In this document: positions 1 to 8,789 of the stretch, piece after piece
Layout: every line of letters starts with the position of its first letter
How positions within the stretch are numbered: position 1 is the first letter of the stretch
Assembly (NCBI RefSeq): GCF_028682475.1
Contig: NZ_JANHLE010000009.1
Location: 1 to 64,000, forward strand
Direction of reading: 5' to 3'
Length of the DNA stretch: 64,000 nt
Origin: Pseudomonas putida
GTDB lineage: Bacteria; Pseudomonadota; Gammaproteobacteria; Pseudomonadales; Pseudomonadaceae
The notes under the pieces: generated by a model
Database searches by the model: none
What the model was told of the DNA's origin: nothing
What the model saw: the letters and a program-made list of their open reading frames with translations, nothing else
Translations under genes and position numbers: made by a program

Positions 1-37
1 TTGTCGTCCCACCACCCCTTCGAGTCTTACCATACAA

Positions 38-110
38 GCTGGCCTTGCCAGCGATACAGGCACCGCCGATGAGCTGACATCGCGCTGATACCATCGCCGG
101 CAAGGCCGGC
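38..110. repeat. REP-type imperfect inverted repeat
   Basis: The arm GCTGGCCTTGCCAGCGAT (38-55) faces ATCGCCGGCAAGGCCGGC (93-110). The arms are complementary apart from two G-U type positions. Core GCCGGCAAGGCCGGCTCCCAC is abbreviated here as the GCCGGC-rich end at 97-110. This is the second common Pseudomonas REP flavour and differs from the GCGGGGCAAGC copies elsewhere in the window. It probably closes off the gene to the left of the window. Confidence 0.6.
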
Positions 111-304
111 TCCCACATGGACTATTACCAATCCAGCAACGCACCCTCTTGTTGAATTGACTTTTTTTCTTACAAGTTCAGCTATATCCTCTCCGCCGCA
201 AGCTGAACCGCTTCAGTCAATCCCCTCTGTAGCCTTATCGCCGACGATCCCCCGGACCCGGCGCACTTGCCGTTTTTTCAACAATCAAAAGATAGCGCTA
301 TCTC
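111..304. other. Leader region of oprB
   Basis: Together with the REP before it, this is the 304-base stretch without a gene at the start of the window. It holds a T-rich segment around 159-170 and another T run near 274-279, but I cannot name a convincing -35/-10 pair. A 14-bp palindrome sits directly before the oprB start and is listed separately. A small reading frame running through it (157-468) overlaps oprB in another frame and is not credible. Confidence 0.4.
290..303. promoter_or_regulatory. Perfect 14-bp palindrome abutting the oprB start
   Basis: AGATAGCGCTATCT is a perfect palindrome that ends one base before the oprB ATG (305). It occupies the position where a Shine-Dalgarno sequence would lie, and no purine-rich Shine-Dalgarno is visible. 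It could be an operator or a translational hairpin. Only the symmetry is seen; the function is inferred. Confidence 0.45.
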
Positions 305-1663
305 ATGCCTCTGATTCATCGTTTCCGCCTTTCCCCCGCCACCCGGACGCTGATTTCCGGTCTGGCCATCGCCAGCCTCGCCCCCAGCGCCCAGGCCGCC
401 GCGATGTTCGCCAGCGACTCACCATGGATGCTCGGCGATTGGGGCGGCACCCGCACGGCGCTGGCTGAACGCGGCTACGACTTCACCCTTGGTTACACCG
501 GCGAGATGGGCGCCAACCTGCACGGCGGTTACGACGACGACCAGACTGCGCGCTACAGCGGCCAGTTCGCCCTCGGCACGCACCTGGACCTGCAGAAAAT
601 CCTCGGCTGGCACGATGCCGAGTTGCAGTTGACCGTGACCCAACGCCACGGCGACAACATCAGCAACGACCGCATCAACGACCCACGGGTCGGCGGCTTC
701 ACCTCGGCCCAGGAAGTCTGGGGGCGTGGCCAGACCTGGCGGCTGACCCAGATGTGGATCAAGCAAAAGTACTTCGACGGCGCGCTGGATGTGAAATTCG
801 GCCGCTTCGGTCAGGGTGAAGACTTCAACAGCTTCCCCTGCGACTTCCAGAACCTGGCCTTCTGCGGCTCGCAGGTGGGCAACTGGGCCGGCGACATCTG
901 GTACAACTGGCCAGTCAGCCAGTGGGCCCTGCGGGTCAAATACAACCTCACGCCGGAGCTCTACGCGCAGATCGGCGCCTATGAGCAAAACCCTTCGAAC
1001 CTGGACCGTGACAACGGCTTCAAGCTCAGCGGCAGCGGCACCCAGGGCGCGGTGATCCCGGTCGAGCTGGTCTGGAGCCCGGCGGTCAATGGCCTGCCAG
1101 GGGAATATCGCGCCGGTTACTACTACAGTAATGCCAAGGCAACTGATGTCTACAAGGACAGCAATGACCAACCGGCAGCACTGAGCGGCCAGGCTTATCG
1201 CAGCAGTTCGAGCAAGCACGGCTTCTGGCTCGGTGCCCAGCAACAGTTGACGTCGCAGGCTTCCGACCACTCCCGTGGCCTGAGCGTGTTCGCCAACGCC
1301 ACGTTGCACGACAAGAAGACCAATGCCATCGACAACTATATTTCGGCAGGTGTGGTGTACAAGGGGCCCTTCGATGCCCGCGCCAAGGACGATATCGGTT
1401 TCGCCCTGGCCCGCGTGCACGTCAACCCTGCCTACCGCAAGAACGCCAAGGCGCTCAACGAGGCCAACGGCGTCAGCGACTACAACGATCCCCTGTTCCG
1501 TCCGATCCAGGACACCGAATACAGCGCGGAGCTGTACTACGGCATTCACCTGGCCGACTGGCTGACCGTGCGCCCGAACCTGCAGTACATCCGCCACCCC
1601 GGTGGCGTGAGCCAGGTCGACGACGCGCTGATCGGCGGGATCAAGATCCAGAGCAGTTTTTAA
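305..1663 (+). CDS. oprB: Carbohydrate-selective porin, OprB family
   Basis: Outer-membrane channel for glucose and related sugars, 452 aa. Residues 1-32 form a signal peptide (basic start, hydrophobic LISGLAIASLA, cleavage after SAQA). The mature protein opens with the OprB hallmark LGDWGGTRTALAERGYDF and ends in Phe (IQSSF), as expected of an outer-membrane beta-barrel. Two Cys about 8 residues apart near residue 180 may form a loop disulfide. The start is fixed by an in-frame stop (TAG, 293-295). It lies 30 bases before gcd in the same direction, so the pair probably forms one glucose-uptake and oxidation operon. A very high-confidence family call; the exact substrate is inferred from the neighbour. 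Confidence 0.93.
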   Translation: MPLIHRFRLSPATRTLISGLAIASLAPSAQAAAMFASDSPWMLGDWGGTRTALAERGYDFTLGYTGEMGANLHGGYDDDQTARYSGQFALGTHLDLQKILGWHDAELQLTVTQRHGDNISNDRINDPRVGGFTSAQEVWGRGQTWRLTQMWIKQKYFDGALDVKFGRFGQGEDFNSFPCDFQNLAFCGSQVGNWAGDIWYNWPVSQWALRVKYNLTPELYAQIGAYEQNPSNLDRDNGFKLSGSGTQGAVIPVELVWSPAVNGLPGEYRAGYYYSNAKATDVYKDSNDQPAALSGQAYRSSSSKHGFWLGAQQQLTSQASDHSRGLSVFANATLHDKKTNAIDNYISAGVVYKGPFDARAKDDIGFALARVHVNPAYRKNAKALNEANGVSDYNDPLFRPIQDTEYSAELYYGIHLADWLTVRPNLQYIRHPGGVSQVDDALIGGIKIQSSF

Positions 1664-1693
1664 TCGCCCTTTTCACTTAACGGAGAACACACG

Positions 1694-4102
1694 ATGAGCA
1701 CAGAAGGTGCCCTGAGTAGAACCCGCTGGCTGCCGCGCCTGATCGGCGTGCTGTTGCTGCTGATGGGCCTGGCCCTGCTGGCGGGCGGCATCAAACTGAG
1801 CCAGCTCGGCGGCTCGCTGTATTACCTGATCGCCGGGATCGGTTTCGCCCTGTCCGGTATCCTCCTGCTGGCCCTGCGCCGCCACGCTCTCGGCCTGTAC
1901 GGCCTGGTGCTGCTGGGCAGCACGCTATGGGCACTGTGGGAAGTGGGCCTGGACTGGTGGCAACTGGTGCCGCGTCTGGCCCTGTGGTTCGCCCTGGGCG
2001 TGGTCCTGCTGCTGCCATGGGCACGCCGCCCGCTGCTCGGCAATCCGTCGAAGATCAATCCGGCGCTGCTGAGCCTGGCCGTGGTCCTGTCCGGCGCCAC
2101 CGCCGTGGCCAGCCAATTCACCCATCCGGGTGAAATCAAGGGCAAACTGGGCCGCGACAGCGCTGGCCTGGGCAGCACCGCGCCACAGATGCCCGATGGC
2201 GAATGGCAGGCTTACGGCCGCACCGAGTTCGGCGACCGCTATTCGCCGCTGCGCCAGATCACCCCGGACAACGTGCACAAACTGCAGGAAGCCTGGCGGA
2301 TCCGTACCGGCGACCTGCCAACCGACAACGATCCAGTGGAACTGACCAACCAGAACACCCCGCTCAAGGTCAACGGCATGCTCTATGCCTGCACCGCCCA
2401 CAGCAAAGTGCTGGCCCTGGACCCGGACACCGGTGCCGAAATCTGGCGCTTCGACCCGCAGATCAAAAGCCCGGTGGGCTTCAAGGGCTTCGCCCACATG
2501 ACCTGCCGCGGTGTTTCGTATTACGACGAAAACAGCTACCTCAGTGTTGACGGCAGCCCGGCGCCGAAGATCTCCGACGCCGGTCAAGTGGTGGCCCGCG
2601 CCTGTCCGCGGCGCCTCTACCTGCCCACCGCCGACGCCCGCCTGATCGCCCTGAACGCCGACACCGGTAAAGTCTGCGAAGGTTTCGCTAACCAGGGGGT
2701 CATCGACCTGACCACCGGCATCGGCCCGTTCACCGCAGGCGGTTACTACTCCACCTCGCCTGCGGCGATCACCCGTGAACTGGTGATCATCGGCGGTCAT
2801 GTGACTGACAACGAGTCGACCAACGAGCCGTCGGGGGTGATTCGCGCCTACGACGTTCACGATGGCCGCCTGGTGTGGAACTGGGACAGCAACAACCCGG
2901 ACGACACCGCGCCATTGGCGCCAGGCAAGACCTACAGCCGCAACTCGGCAAACATGTGGTCGCTGGCCAGTGTCGACGAGAAGCTCGGCATGGTCTTCCT
3001 GCCGCTGGGCAACCAGACCCCTGACCAGTGGGGCGCCGACCGCACCCCGGGCGCGGAAAAATTCAGCGCCGGTATCGTCGCCCTCGACCTGGCCAACGGC
3101 AAGGTGCGCTGGAACTACCAGTTCACCCACCACGACCTGTGGGACATGGACGTCGGCAGCCAGCCAACCCTGCTGGACCTGAAGACCGCCGATGGCGTCA
3201 AACCTGCACTGATCGCCCCGACCAAACAGGGCAGCCTGTATGTGCTGGACCGTCGTGACGGCACCCCGATCGTGCCGATCCGCGAAATTCCGGCCCCGCA
3301 AGGTGCTGTCGAAGGCGACCATACCGCCCCGACCCAGGCCCGTTCCGACCTAAACCTGCTGGGCCCGGACCTGACCGAACAAGCCATGTGGGGCGCTAGC
3401 CCGTTCGACCAGATGCTCTGCCGCATCCAGTTCCGCGAATTGCGCTACGAAGGCCAGTACACCCCGCCGTCGCTGCAGGGCAGCCTGGTGTACCCGGGTA
3501 ACGTGGGTGTGTTCAACTGGGGCAGCGTTTCGGTCGACCCGGTCCGCCAGTTGCTGTTCACCTCGCCGAACTACATGGCCTTCGTCTCGAAGATGGTGCC
3601 GCGTGAGCAAGTCGCCGCCGGCAGCAAGCGCGAGAGCGAAACCAGTGGCGTACAGCCGAACACCGGCGCCCCGTACGCGGTGATCATGCACCCGTTCATG
3701 TCGCCGCTGGGCGTACCTTGCCAGGCGCCGGCCTGGGGCTACGTGGCCGGTATCGACCTGACCACCAACCAGGTGGTGTGGAAGCACAAGAACGGTACCA
3801 GCCGCGACAGTTCGCCGATCCCGATCGGCCTGCCGATTGGCGTGCCAAGCATGGGCGGCTCGATCGTCACTGCCGGCGGCCTGGGCTTCCTCAGCGGTAC
3901 CCTCGACCAGTACCTGCGTGCCTACAACACCAACACTGGCAAGGAGCTGTGGAAAGCGCGCCTGCCAGCAGGCGGTCAGGCTACGCCGATGACCTACACC
4001 GGCAAGGACGGCAAGCAATACGTCCTGGTGACCGCAGGTGGGCATGGTTCGCTGGGAACCAAGATGGGCGATTACGTAATCGCTTACAAATTGGCTGAAT
4101 AA
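1694..4102 (+). CDS. gcd: Membrane-bound PQQ-dependent glucose dehydrogenase
   Basis: Oxidises D-glucose to gluconolactone in the periplasm and passes electrons to ubiquinone. It is 802 aa, close to the usual length of about 800. Residues 10-145 hold about five membrane segments (LIGVLLLLMGLALLAGG and following). The rest is the periplasmic eight-bladed quinoprotein propeller, with repeated tryptophan-docking motifs such as ALDPDTGAEIWRF, ALDLANGKVRWNYQF and AYNTNTGKELWKARLP. The Shine-Dalgarno GGAGA precedes the ATG. It follows oprB by 30 bases, consistent with co-expression for the direct oxidative route of glucose use. A REP hairpin lies just after the stop. Confidence 0.96.
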   Translation: MSTEGALSRTRWLPRLIGVLLLLMGLALLAGGIKLSQLGGSLYYLIAGIGFALSGILLLALRRHALGLYGLVLLGSTLWALWEVGLDWWQLVPRLALWFALGVVLLLPWARRPLLGNPSKINPALLSLAVVLSGATAVASQFTHPGEIKGKLGRDSAGLGSTAPQMPDGEWQAYGRTEFGDRYSPLRQITPDNVHKLQEAWRIRTGDLPTDNDPVELTNQNTPLKVNGMLYACTAHSKVLALDPDTGAEIWRFDPQIKSPVGFKGFAHMTCRGVSYYDENSYLSVDGSPAPKISDAGQVVARACPRRLYLPTADARLIALNADTGKVCEGFANQGVIDLTTGIGPFTAGGYYSTSPAAITRELVIIGGHVTDNESTNEPSGVIRAYDVHDGRLVWNWDSNNPDDTAPLAPGKTYSRNSANMWSLASVDEKLGMVFLPLGNQTPDQWGADRTPGAEKFSAGIVALDLANGKVRWNYQFTHHDLWDMDVGSQPTLLDLKTADGVKPALIAPTKQGSLYVLDRRDGTPIVPIREIPAPQGAVEGDHTAPTQARSDLNLLGPDLTEQAMWGASPFDQMLCRIQFRELRYEGQYTPPSLQGSLVYPGNVGVFNWGSVSVDPVRQLLFTSPNYMAFVSKMVPREQVAAGSKRESETSGVQPNTGAPYAVIMHPFMSPLGVPCQAPAWGYVAGIDLTTNQVVWKHKNGTSRDSSPIPIGLPIGVPSMGGSIVTAGGLGFLSGTLDQYLRAYNTNTGKELWKARLPAGGQATPMTYTGKDGKQYVLVTAGGHGSLGTKMGDYVIAYKLAE

Positions 4103-4106
4103 CATC

Positions 4107-4162
4107 ATCGCGGGGCAAGCCCGCTCCTACACGGTACTGTAGGAGCGGGCTTGCCCCGCGAT
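4107..4162. repeat. REP palindrome, 25-bp perfect arms
   Basis: Left arm 4107-4131 starts ATCGCGGGGCAAGCCCGCTC and is perfectly complementary to the right arm 4138-4162, with a 6-base loop. This is the P. putida-type REP. It starts 4 bases after the gcd stop and could act as a transcript-end stabiliser or terminator. Related copies lie at 24451, 43721 and 61374. Confidence 0.9.
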
Positions 4163-4232
4163 CAGCCCAGGCCATTGAAACCACCGCCAACCCGCCCCAT
4201 GTAAGCACCATAGTCATTTACGCAGGTGCCCC

Positions 4233-6656
4233 ATGAGTGATCAGCAGGATCTACCCGAACATCCCGAGGAACACGCCGAAGTCGAGCATCCTGAAGCCTC
4301 CCGACACACCGGCCACCACCTCGCCCTGCCCGGCCAGCAACTGCCGGAGCGGGTCTATGTGATCCCGATCCACAATCGCCCGTTCTTCCCGGCCCAAGTA
4401 CTGCCGGTCATCGTCAACGAAGAACCCTGGGCGGAAACCCTGGACCTGGTCGCGAAAACCCCACATCACTCCCTGGCACTGTTCTTCATGGACACCCCGC
4501 CGGAAGATCATCGCCATTTCGACACCTCGGCGCTGCCGCTGTACGGCACCCTGGTCAAGGTTCACCACGCCAGCCGCGAGAACGGCAAGCTGCAGTTCGT
4601 CGCCCAGGGCCTGACCCGGGTCCGCATCCGCACCTGGCTCAAACACCATCGCCCGCCCTACCTGGTCGAAGTCGAATACCCGCATCAGCCGAGCGAGCCG
4701 ACCGACGAGGTCAAGGCCTACGGCATGGCCCTGATCAACGCGATCAAGGAGCTGCTGCCGCTCAACCCGCTGTACAGCGAAGAGCTGAAGAACTACCTCA
4801 ACCGCTTCAGCCCCAACGATCCGTCGCCGCTGACCGACTTTGCCGCGGCGCTGACCTCGGCCACCGGCAACCAGCTGCAGGAAGTGCTCGATTGCGTGCC
4901 GATGCTCAAGCGCATGGAAAAAGTCCTGCCGATGCTGCGCAAAGAGGTCGAAGTCGCACACCTGCAGAACGAAATTTCTGCCGAGGTAAACCGGCAGATC
5001 GGCGAGCATCAGCGCGAGTTCTTCCTCAAGGAGCAGCTCAAGGTCATCCAGCAGGAACTGGGTCTGACCAAAGACGACCGCAGCGCCGATCTTGAGCAGT
5101 TCGAACAGCGCTTGCAGGGCAAGACCTTGCCGGCAGCGACGAAAAAACGCATCGACGAAGAAATGGGCAAGCTGTCGATCCTGGAAACCGGCTCGCCGGA
5201 GTACGCCGTCACCCGCAACTACCTGGACTGGGCCACCGCCCTGCCGTGGGGCGTGTACGGCAAAGACAAGCTCGACCTCAAGCACGCGCGCAAGATCCTC
5301 GATCAGCACCATGCCGGGCTGGATGACATCAAGGACCGGATTCTCGAATTTCTTGCCATCGGTGCCTGGAAAGGTGAAATCAGCGGTTCCATCGTCCTGC
5401 TGGTGGGCCCGCCCGGTGTCGGCAAGACCAGCATCGGCAAGTCCATCGCCCAGTCCCTGGGCCGACCGTTCTACCGTTTCAGTGTCGGCGGCATGCGCGA
5501 CGAGGCCGAGATCAAGGGCCACCGGCGAACCTACATCGGCGCCCAGCCGGGCAAGCTGGTGCAGGCGCTCAAAGACGTCGAGGTGATGAACCCGGTGATC
5601 ATGCTCGATGAGATCGACAAGATGGGCCAGAGCTACCAGGGCGATCCCGCCTCGGCACTGCTGGAAACCCTCGATCCCGAGCAGAACGTCGACTTCCTCG
5701 ACCATTACCTGGACCTGCGCCTGGACCTGTCCAAGGTGCTGTTCGTGTGCACCGCCAACACCCTCGACTCGATCCCCGGGCCGTTGCTCGACCGCATGGA
5801 GGTGATTCGCCTGTCCGGCTATATCACCGAAGAAAAGCTGGCGATCGCCAAGCGCCACCTGTGGCCCAAACAGCTGGAAAAGGCCGGTGTCGCCAAGTCC
5901 AGTCTGAGCATTACCGACAGCGCTCTGCGCACGGTCATCGAGGGCTATGCGCGTGAGGCCGGTGTGCGTCAGCTGGAAAAACAGCTGGGCAAACTGGTGC
6001 GCAAGGCGGTGATGCAATTGCTGGAAAACCCCGACGCGAAGATCAAGATCGCCAGCAAAGACCTTGAAGCGTCGCTGGGCATGCCGGTGTTTCGCAGCGA
6101 GCAGGTACTGTCGGGCAAAGGCGTGATCACCGGCCTAGCCTGGACCAGCATGGGCGGCGCCACCCTGCCGATTGAAGCCACGCGCATCCACACCCTCAAC
6201 CGCGGCTTCAAGCTGACCGGCCAGCTGGGGGATGTCATGAAGGAGTCGGCGGAAATCGCCTACAGCTATGTCAGCGCCAACCTGACCAAGTACGGCGGTG
6301 AACCCTCGTACTTCAATGAAGCCTTCATCCACCTGCATGTGCCCGAAGGCGCCACACCCAAGGACGGCCCCAGCGCCGGGGTGACCATGGCCAGTGCCCT
6401 GCTGTCCCTGGCCCGCGACCAGGCACCGAAGAAAGGTGTGGCGATGACCGGCGAACTGACCCTGACCGGGCAGGTCCTGCCGATTGGCGGCGTCCGTGAG
6501 AAGGTCATTGCCGCGCGGCGGCAGAAGATCTTTGAACTGATCCTGCCGGAAGCCAACCGCGGCGACTTCGAAGAGCTGCCCGACTACCTCAAGGAAGGCC
6601 TGAGCGTACATTTCGCCAAACGCTTCAGTGATGTAGCAAAAGTATTATTCAGTTGA
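4233..6656 (+). CDS. lon: ATP-dependent protease La (Lon)
   Basis: Cytosolic AAA+ serine protease that degrades misfolded and regulatory proteins, 807 aa, full length. In order: an acidic, His-rich N-terminal tail (about 1-35), the Lon substrate-binding domain (about 40-230), a coiled-coil (about 230-310), the AAA+ module with Walker A GPPGVGKTS (about 392-400) and Walker B VIMLDEIDK (about 455), and the protease domain with catalytic Ser714 in PKDGPSAG and Lys757 in GGVREKV. In this genus a second lon copy normally sits with clpX; this one, next to gcd, is probably the paralogue. No heat-shock promoter was recognised. Confidence 0.95.
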   Translation: MSDQQDLPEHPEEHAEVEHPEASRHTGHHLALPGQQLPERVYVIPIHNRPFFPAQVLPVIVNEEPWAETLDLVAKTPHHSLALFFMDTPPEDHRHFDTSALPLYGTLVKVHHASRENGKLQFVAQGLTRVRIRTWLKHHRPPYLVEVEYPHQPSEPTDEVKAYGMALINAIKELLPLNPLYSEELKNYLNRFSPNDPSPLTDFAAALTSATGNQLQEVLDCVPMLKRMEKVLPMLRKEVEVAHLQNEISAEVNRQIGEHQREFFLKEQLKVIQQELGLTKDDRSADLEQFEQRLQGKTLPAATKKRIDEEMGKLSILETGSPEYAVTRNYLDWATALPWGVYGKDKLDLKHARKILDQHHAGLDDIKDRILEFLAIGAWKGEISGSIVLLVGPPGVGKTSIGKSIAQSLGRPFYRFSVGGMRDEAEIKGHRRTYIGAQPGKLVQALKDVEVMNPVIMLDEIDKMGQSYQGDPASALLETLDPEQNVDFLDHYLDLRLDLSKVLFVCTANTLDSIPGPLLDRMEVIRLSGYITEEKLAIAKRHLWPKQLEKAGVAKSSLSITDSALRTVIEGYAREAGVRQLEKQLGKLVRKAVMQLLENPDAKIKIASKDLEASLGMPVFRSEQVLSGKGVITGLAWTSMGGATLPIEATRIHTLNRGFKLTGQLGDVMKESAEIAYSYVSANLTKYGGEPSYFNEAFIHLHVPEGATPKDGPSAGVTMASALLSLARDQAPKKGVAMTGELTLTGQVLPIGGVREKVIAARRQKIFELILPEANRGDFEELPDYLKEGLSVHFAKRFSDVAKVLFS

Positions 6657-6733
6657 GGTCTCCTCGAGCCTGAATGTGGGCATGGAAGCCCCGCATCAGT
6701 GCTGTCAGCGGTTTCTAAGTGGCGCCATGGGGC

Positions 6734-7690
6734 TCACGCGTGAAGGCGGGTGAGCTTGCGCTTCATCTCCCGGGCGCTTTGCTCGATGGTGCTCCACTGC
6801 CCCAGAAACCTGCCAAAATAGATTGCGAATCGGGCCAGTTGCTGGCCCGTGGTGATTTGCTGAAGCTGTTCAGCCGACGCATCGATGTAGGCGGTGAGGC
6901 TTTGCCAGGCTGAATGAAAATGTGAAGAAGCGGTCAGCACTTCCCTTAGCAGCGACTCCATTTTCTGAAGTCGCTCTGACAGTTCCCGGATACGCAGTTG
7001 CAAGTTAACCAGCGCCATAGTGGCTGGACTAAAATCCCTGGTCGTTGGTTTTTTGTACTTCTCGACACCCTTTACCTTTCTTGCAGCCGCAGGAATCAGC
7101 TGCATCCGGGCTTCATCGCGAAACCGCTGGACTTCAACGCGCACAAGACCGACTTGTCCGGAGTACTCCGTCAGTTTTCCCTTCAGCGTATTCACATGCT
7201 TGGGCAGGGTTGAAACAATCTGCCTGTCTGTTGGACTGAGCTGGACTAATTCGCCGCCCTGCAGGGCGTCCCATGCCTCACGTCGTTTACCTAACGCCTT
7301 GGTTTGTTCACACGCTTCAAGCATAGTGGATCCGGTAGTATTGATTTTGCTGGCGACTGCTGCCAATGCAGCTGTCAACTGCAAATTTTTACCGAACAAC
7401 ACTTCCCAACGATTGGCGTGTTCCTTCAGTTGAAAGAAAAAGCTCATCATACTGTTACGATCAAGTTCGGCATCGCCCTGATTTATCGGGACCCCGCCTA
7501 GCCACTGGGTCAAATCCGCCGGTGAGTTCGGTAACCCCCTCACATACTTTGCATACTCGTCGAGGTTTCGAACATGCGCTTGTGACAAGGTCAGCGCACC
7601 GGTATCCAGTTCTGCCTCCATTACGTTCAGCAAGTTTCCAGGCAGGCGCAAGGCCTGCTCTTGCCAATCTAAATCCCCTCTCGCATTCAT
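6734..7690 (-). CDS. Alpha-xenorhabdolysin subunit A-like protein lacking the membrane hairpin
   Basis: A 318-aa predominantly helical protein, clearly homologous to the gene at 8790. Shared blocks are LPGNL (residue 16), INTTG (116), ALGKRREAWD (132), RFRDEAR (189), TASSHFHSAW (253) and YIDAS (268). Between about residues 214 and 236, where the relative carries the hydrophobic hairpin with GVVITGSIYGS, roughly 65 residues are missing. It therefore looks like an A subunit without its membrane-inserting foot. It is last in the A-B-A' cluster, 76 bases after the B gene. Start chosen at ATG 7690, where homology begins; ATG 7732 is possible. GC is visibly lower than in the neighbouring core genes. 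It could be a chaperone, cap or third pore component, or a decayed paralogue, although the frame is intact. Confidence 0.72.
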   Translation of the reverse strand: MNARGDLDWQEQALRLPGNLLNVMEAELDTGALTLSQAHVRNLDEYAKYVRGLPNSPADLTQWLGGVPINQGDAELDRNSMMSFFFQLKEHANRWEVLFGKNLQLTAALAAVASKINTTGSTMLEACEQTKALGKRREAWDALQGGELVQLSPTDRQIVSTLPKHVNTLKGKLTEYSGQVGLVRVEVQRFRDEARMQLIPAAARKVKGVEKYKKPTTRDFSPATMALVNLQLRIRELSERLQKMESLLREVLTASSHFHSAWQSLTAYIDASAEQLQQITTGQQLARFAIYFGRFLGQWSTIEQSAREMKRKLTRLHA

Positions 7691-7733
7691 TCCTTTACCC
7701 CCACAATACATTCCGTATTCCTGGCACCCCACA

Positions 7734-7759
7734 GGGTGTCAAGCCGCGACCTGACACCC
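7734..7759. promoter_or_regulatory. Inverted repeat between toxin B and A' genes
   Basis: GGGTGTCA (7734-7741) and TGACACCC (7752-7759) are perfect 8-bp arms around a 10-base loop, between the stop of the B gene (7767) and the start of the A' gene (7690). No T-run follows on the minus strand, so this is not a standard terminator. It could limit or stabilise the downstream message. Confidence 0.45.
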
Positions 7760-7766
7760 AACGTGG

Positions 7767-8777
7767 TTAGAATGCTTTCTTGTACTCATCGACCACATGG
7801 CGCACATAGGCGATCAGTGCCACCAGCAGTTTATTCAACAACTGAGCGCTCTCGATGCCTTGCAACTTCAGACTGCTTAACTGATTACGTACCGTTTCCA
7901 GTTTCACGCGGATCTGATTTTTTTCAGCCAGCCACTCCAGGCGCTTTTCAATCAGTGGCGCGTACTCCGAAAGTGCCTTTAGATAGCCTTGCAGCTGATT
8001 CGCGCGTTGCTCCCGATCACGCTGCTCAGCGACCATTTCATTCACTTGGTCCCGCAGTGCACGGCGCTGGCTTTGGAGTTGCGAGTAACGCATCCCTTCC
8101 TGGATACCGCCCATCAGCTTGTTCAGTGCCTCCATTGCCTGTTCGATTGCCAAGGCAGCGCCGGCGGTAGTGGCCCCCGTGGCGACCATCGCCTGGACCT
8201 GCTCAACCGTTGGCAGCTTGCCCTCAAACTGCTTTTCTATTCCATTAGCCTCAAAGACTTGGAGTGCTTTCTCCAGCTCTGCAAGCTCGTTGCGTTTGCC
8301 GGTCAGCCTAGTGGTCAGCGTTTGCAAGTTGCTGTCCAACTGCTGTTGGGCTTCCAGGTAGTTCCTACGGTCACGATTCGGGTCATAAACCGGAAGGCTG
8401 GCAATCGACTGAGTGGCGGATTTCACCCCCACCAGCAGGACATCAACTTTTTTGCGAATATTGCCCGCCGAACGCTGGATTTCTTCCAGGAGAAACTCCT
8501 CTTCATCTGGCGCTCCCCCACTCGCTTGAAGATCCTTAAGCAAAACTTCAATATTTTCCGACTTTATACCTACAGCGAGAACTTCAGCGTTTTTAGCCAA
8601 CTCTTCGACATACGTTAGAAAACCCTTGTAGTGTCGTTCGACCGAGGTATGCAACAGCGGCAGAAAATCGAACGTACGCCGCTCCCAGAACCCTGAATAA
8701 GCAGAAGCTGCTGCCAGTACTTTAGCCATATCAGGGGTTTGCAGAGCAGCGTGAAGCGCAATAACATTGTCATTCAT
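7767..8777 (-). CDS. Alpha-xenorhabdolysin-type binary toxin, subunit B-like
   Basis: A 336-aa, almost all-helical protein, the usual size for XaxB/YaxB subunits. It starts with a short helix, then long heptad-rich helices. A small-residue, weakly hydrophobic stretch (VQAMVATGATTAGAALAI, about 194-211) corresponds to the membrane-inserting part. The C-terminus, with LLNKLLVALIAYVRHVV, resembles the C-terminus of the second B gene at 12317. No signal peptide is present, as is typical of this family. The start lies 12 bases after the A gene's stop, with Shine-Dalgarno AGGAG, so A and B are co-transcribed. Known family members act with subunit A to form pores in eukaryotic membranes; the target here is unknown. 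Confidence 0.75.
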   Translation of the reverse strand: MNDNVIALHAALQTPDMAKVLAAASAYSGFWERRTFDFLPLLHTSVERHYKGFLTYVEELAKNAEVLAVGIKSENIEVLLKDLQASGGAPDEEEFLLEEIQRSAGNIRKKVDVLLVGVKSATQSIASLPVYDPNRDRRNYLEAQQQLDSNLQTLTTRLTGKRNELAELEKALQVFEANGIEKQFEGKLPTVEQVQAMVATGATTAGAALAIEQAMEALNKLMGGIQEGMRYSQLQSQRRALRDQVNEMVAEQRDREQRANQLQGYLKALSEYAPLIEKRLEWLAEKNQIRVKLETVRNQLSSLKLQGIESAQLLNKLLVALIAYVRHVVDEYKKAF

Positions 8778-8789
8778 GAAGAAGTCTCC

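Noticed and set aside
1925..3322. Long minus-strand open frame opposite gcd (465 codons); similar ones opposite lon (4251-6017), lepA (28707-30518) and mucD (30562-32082)
   Set aside because: High-GC codon structure leaves the antisense frame open. The translations lack any domain and the opposite strand encodes complete, recognisable proteins.
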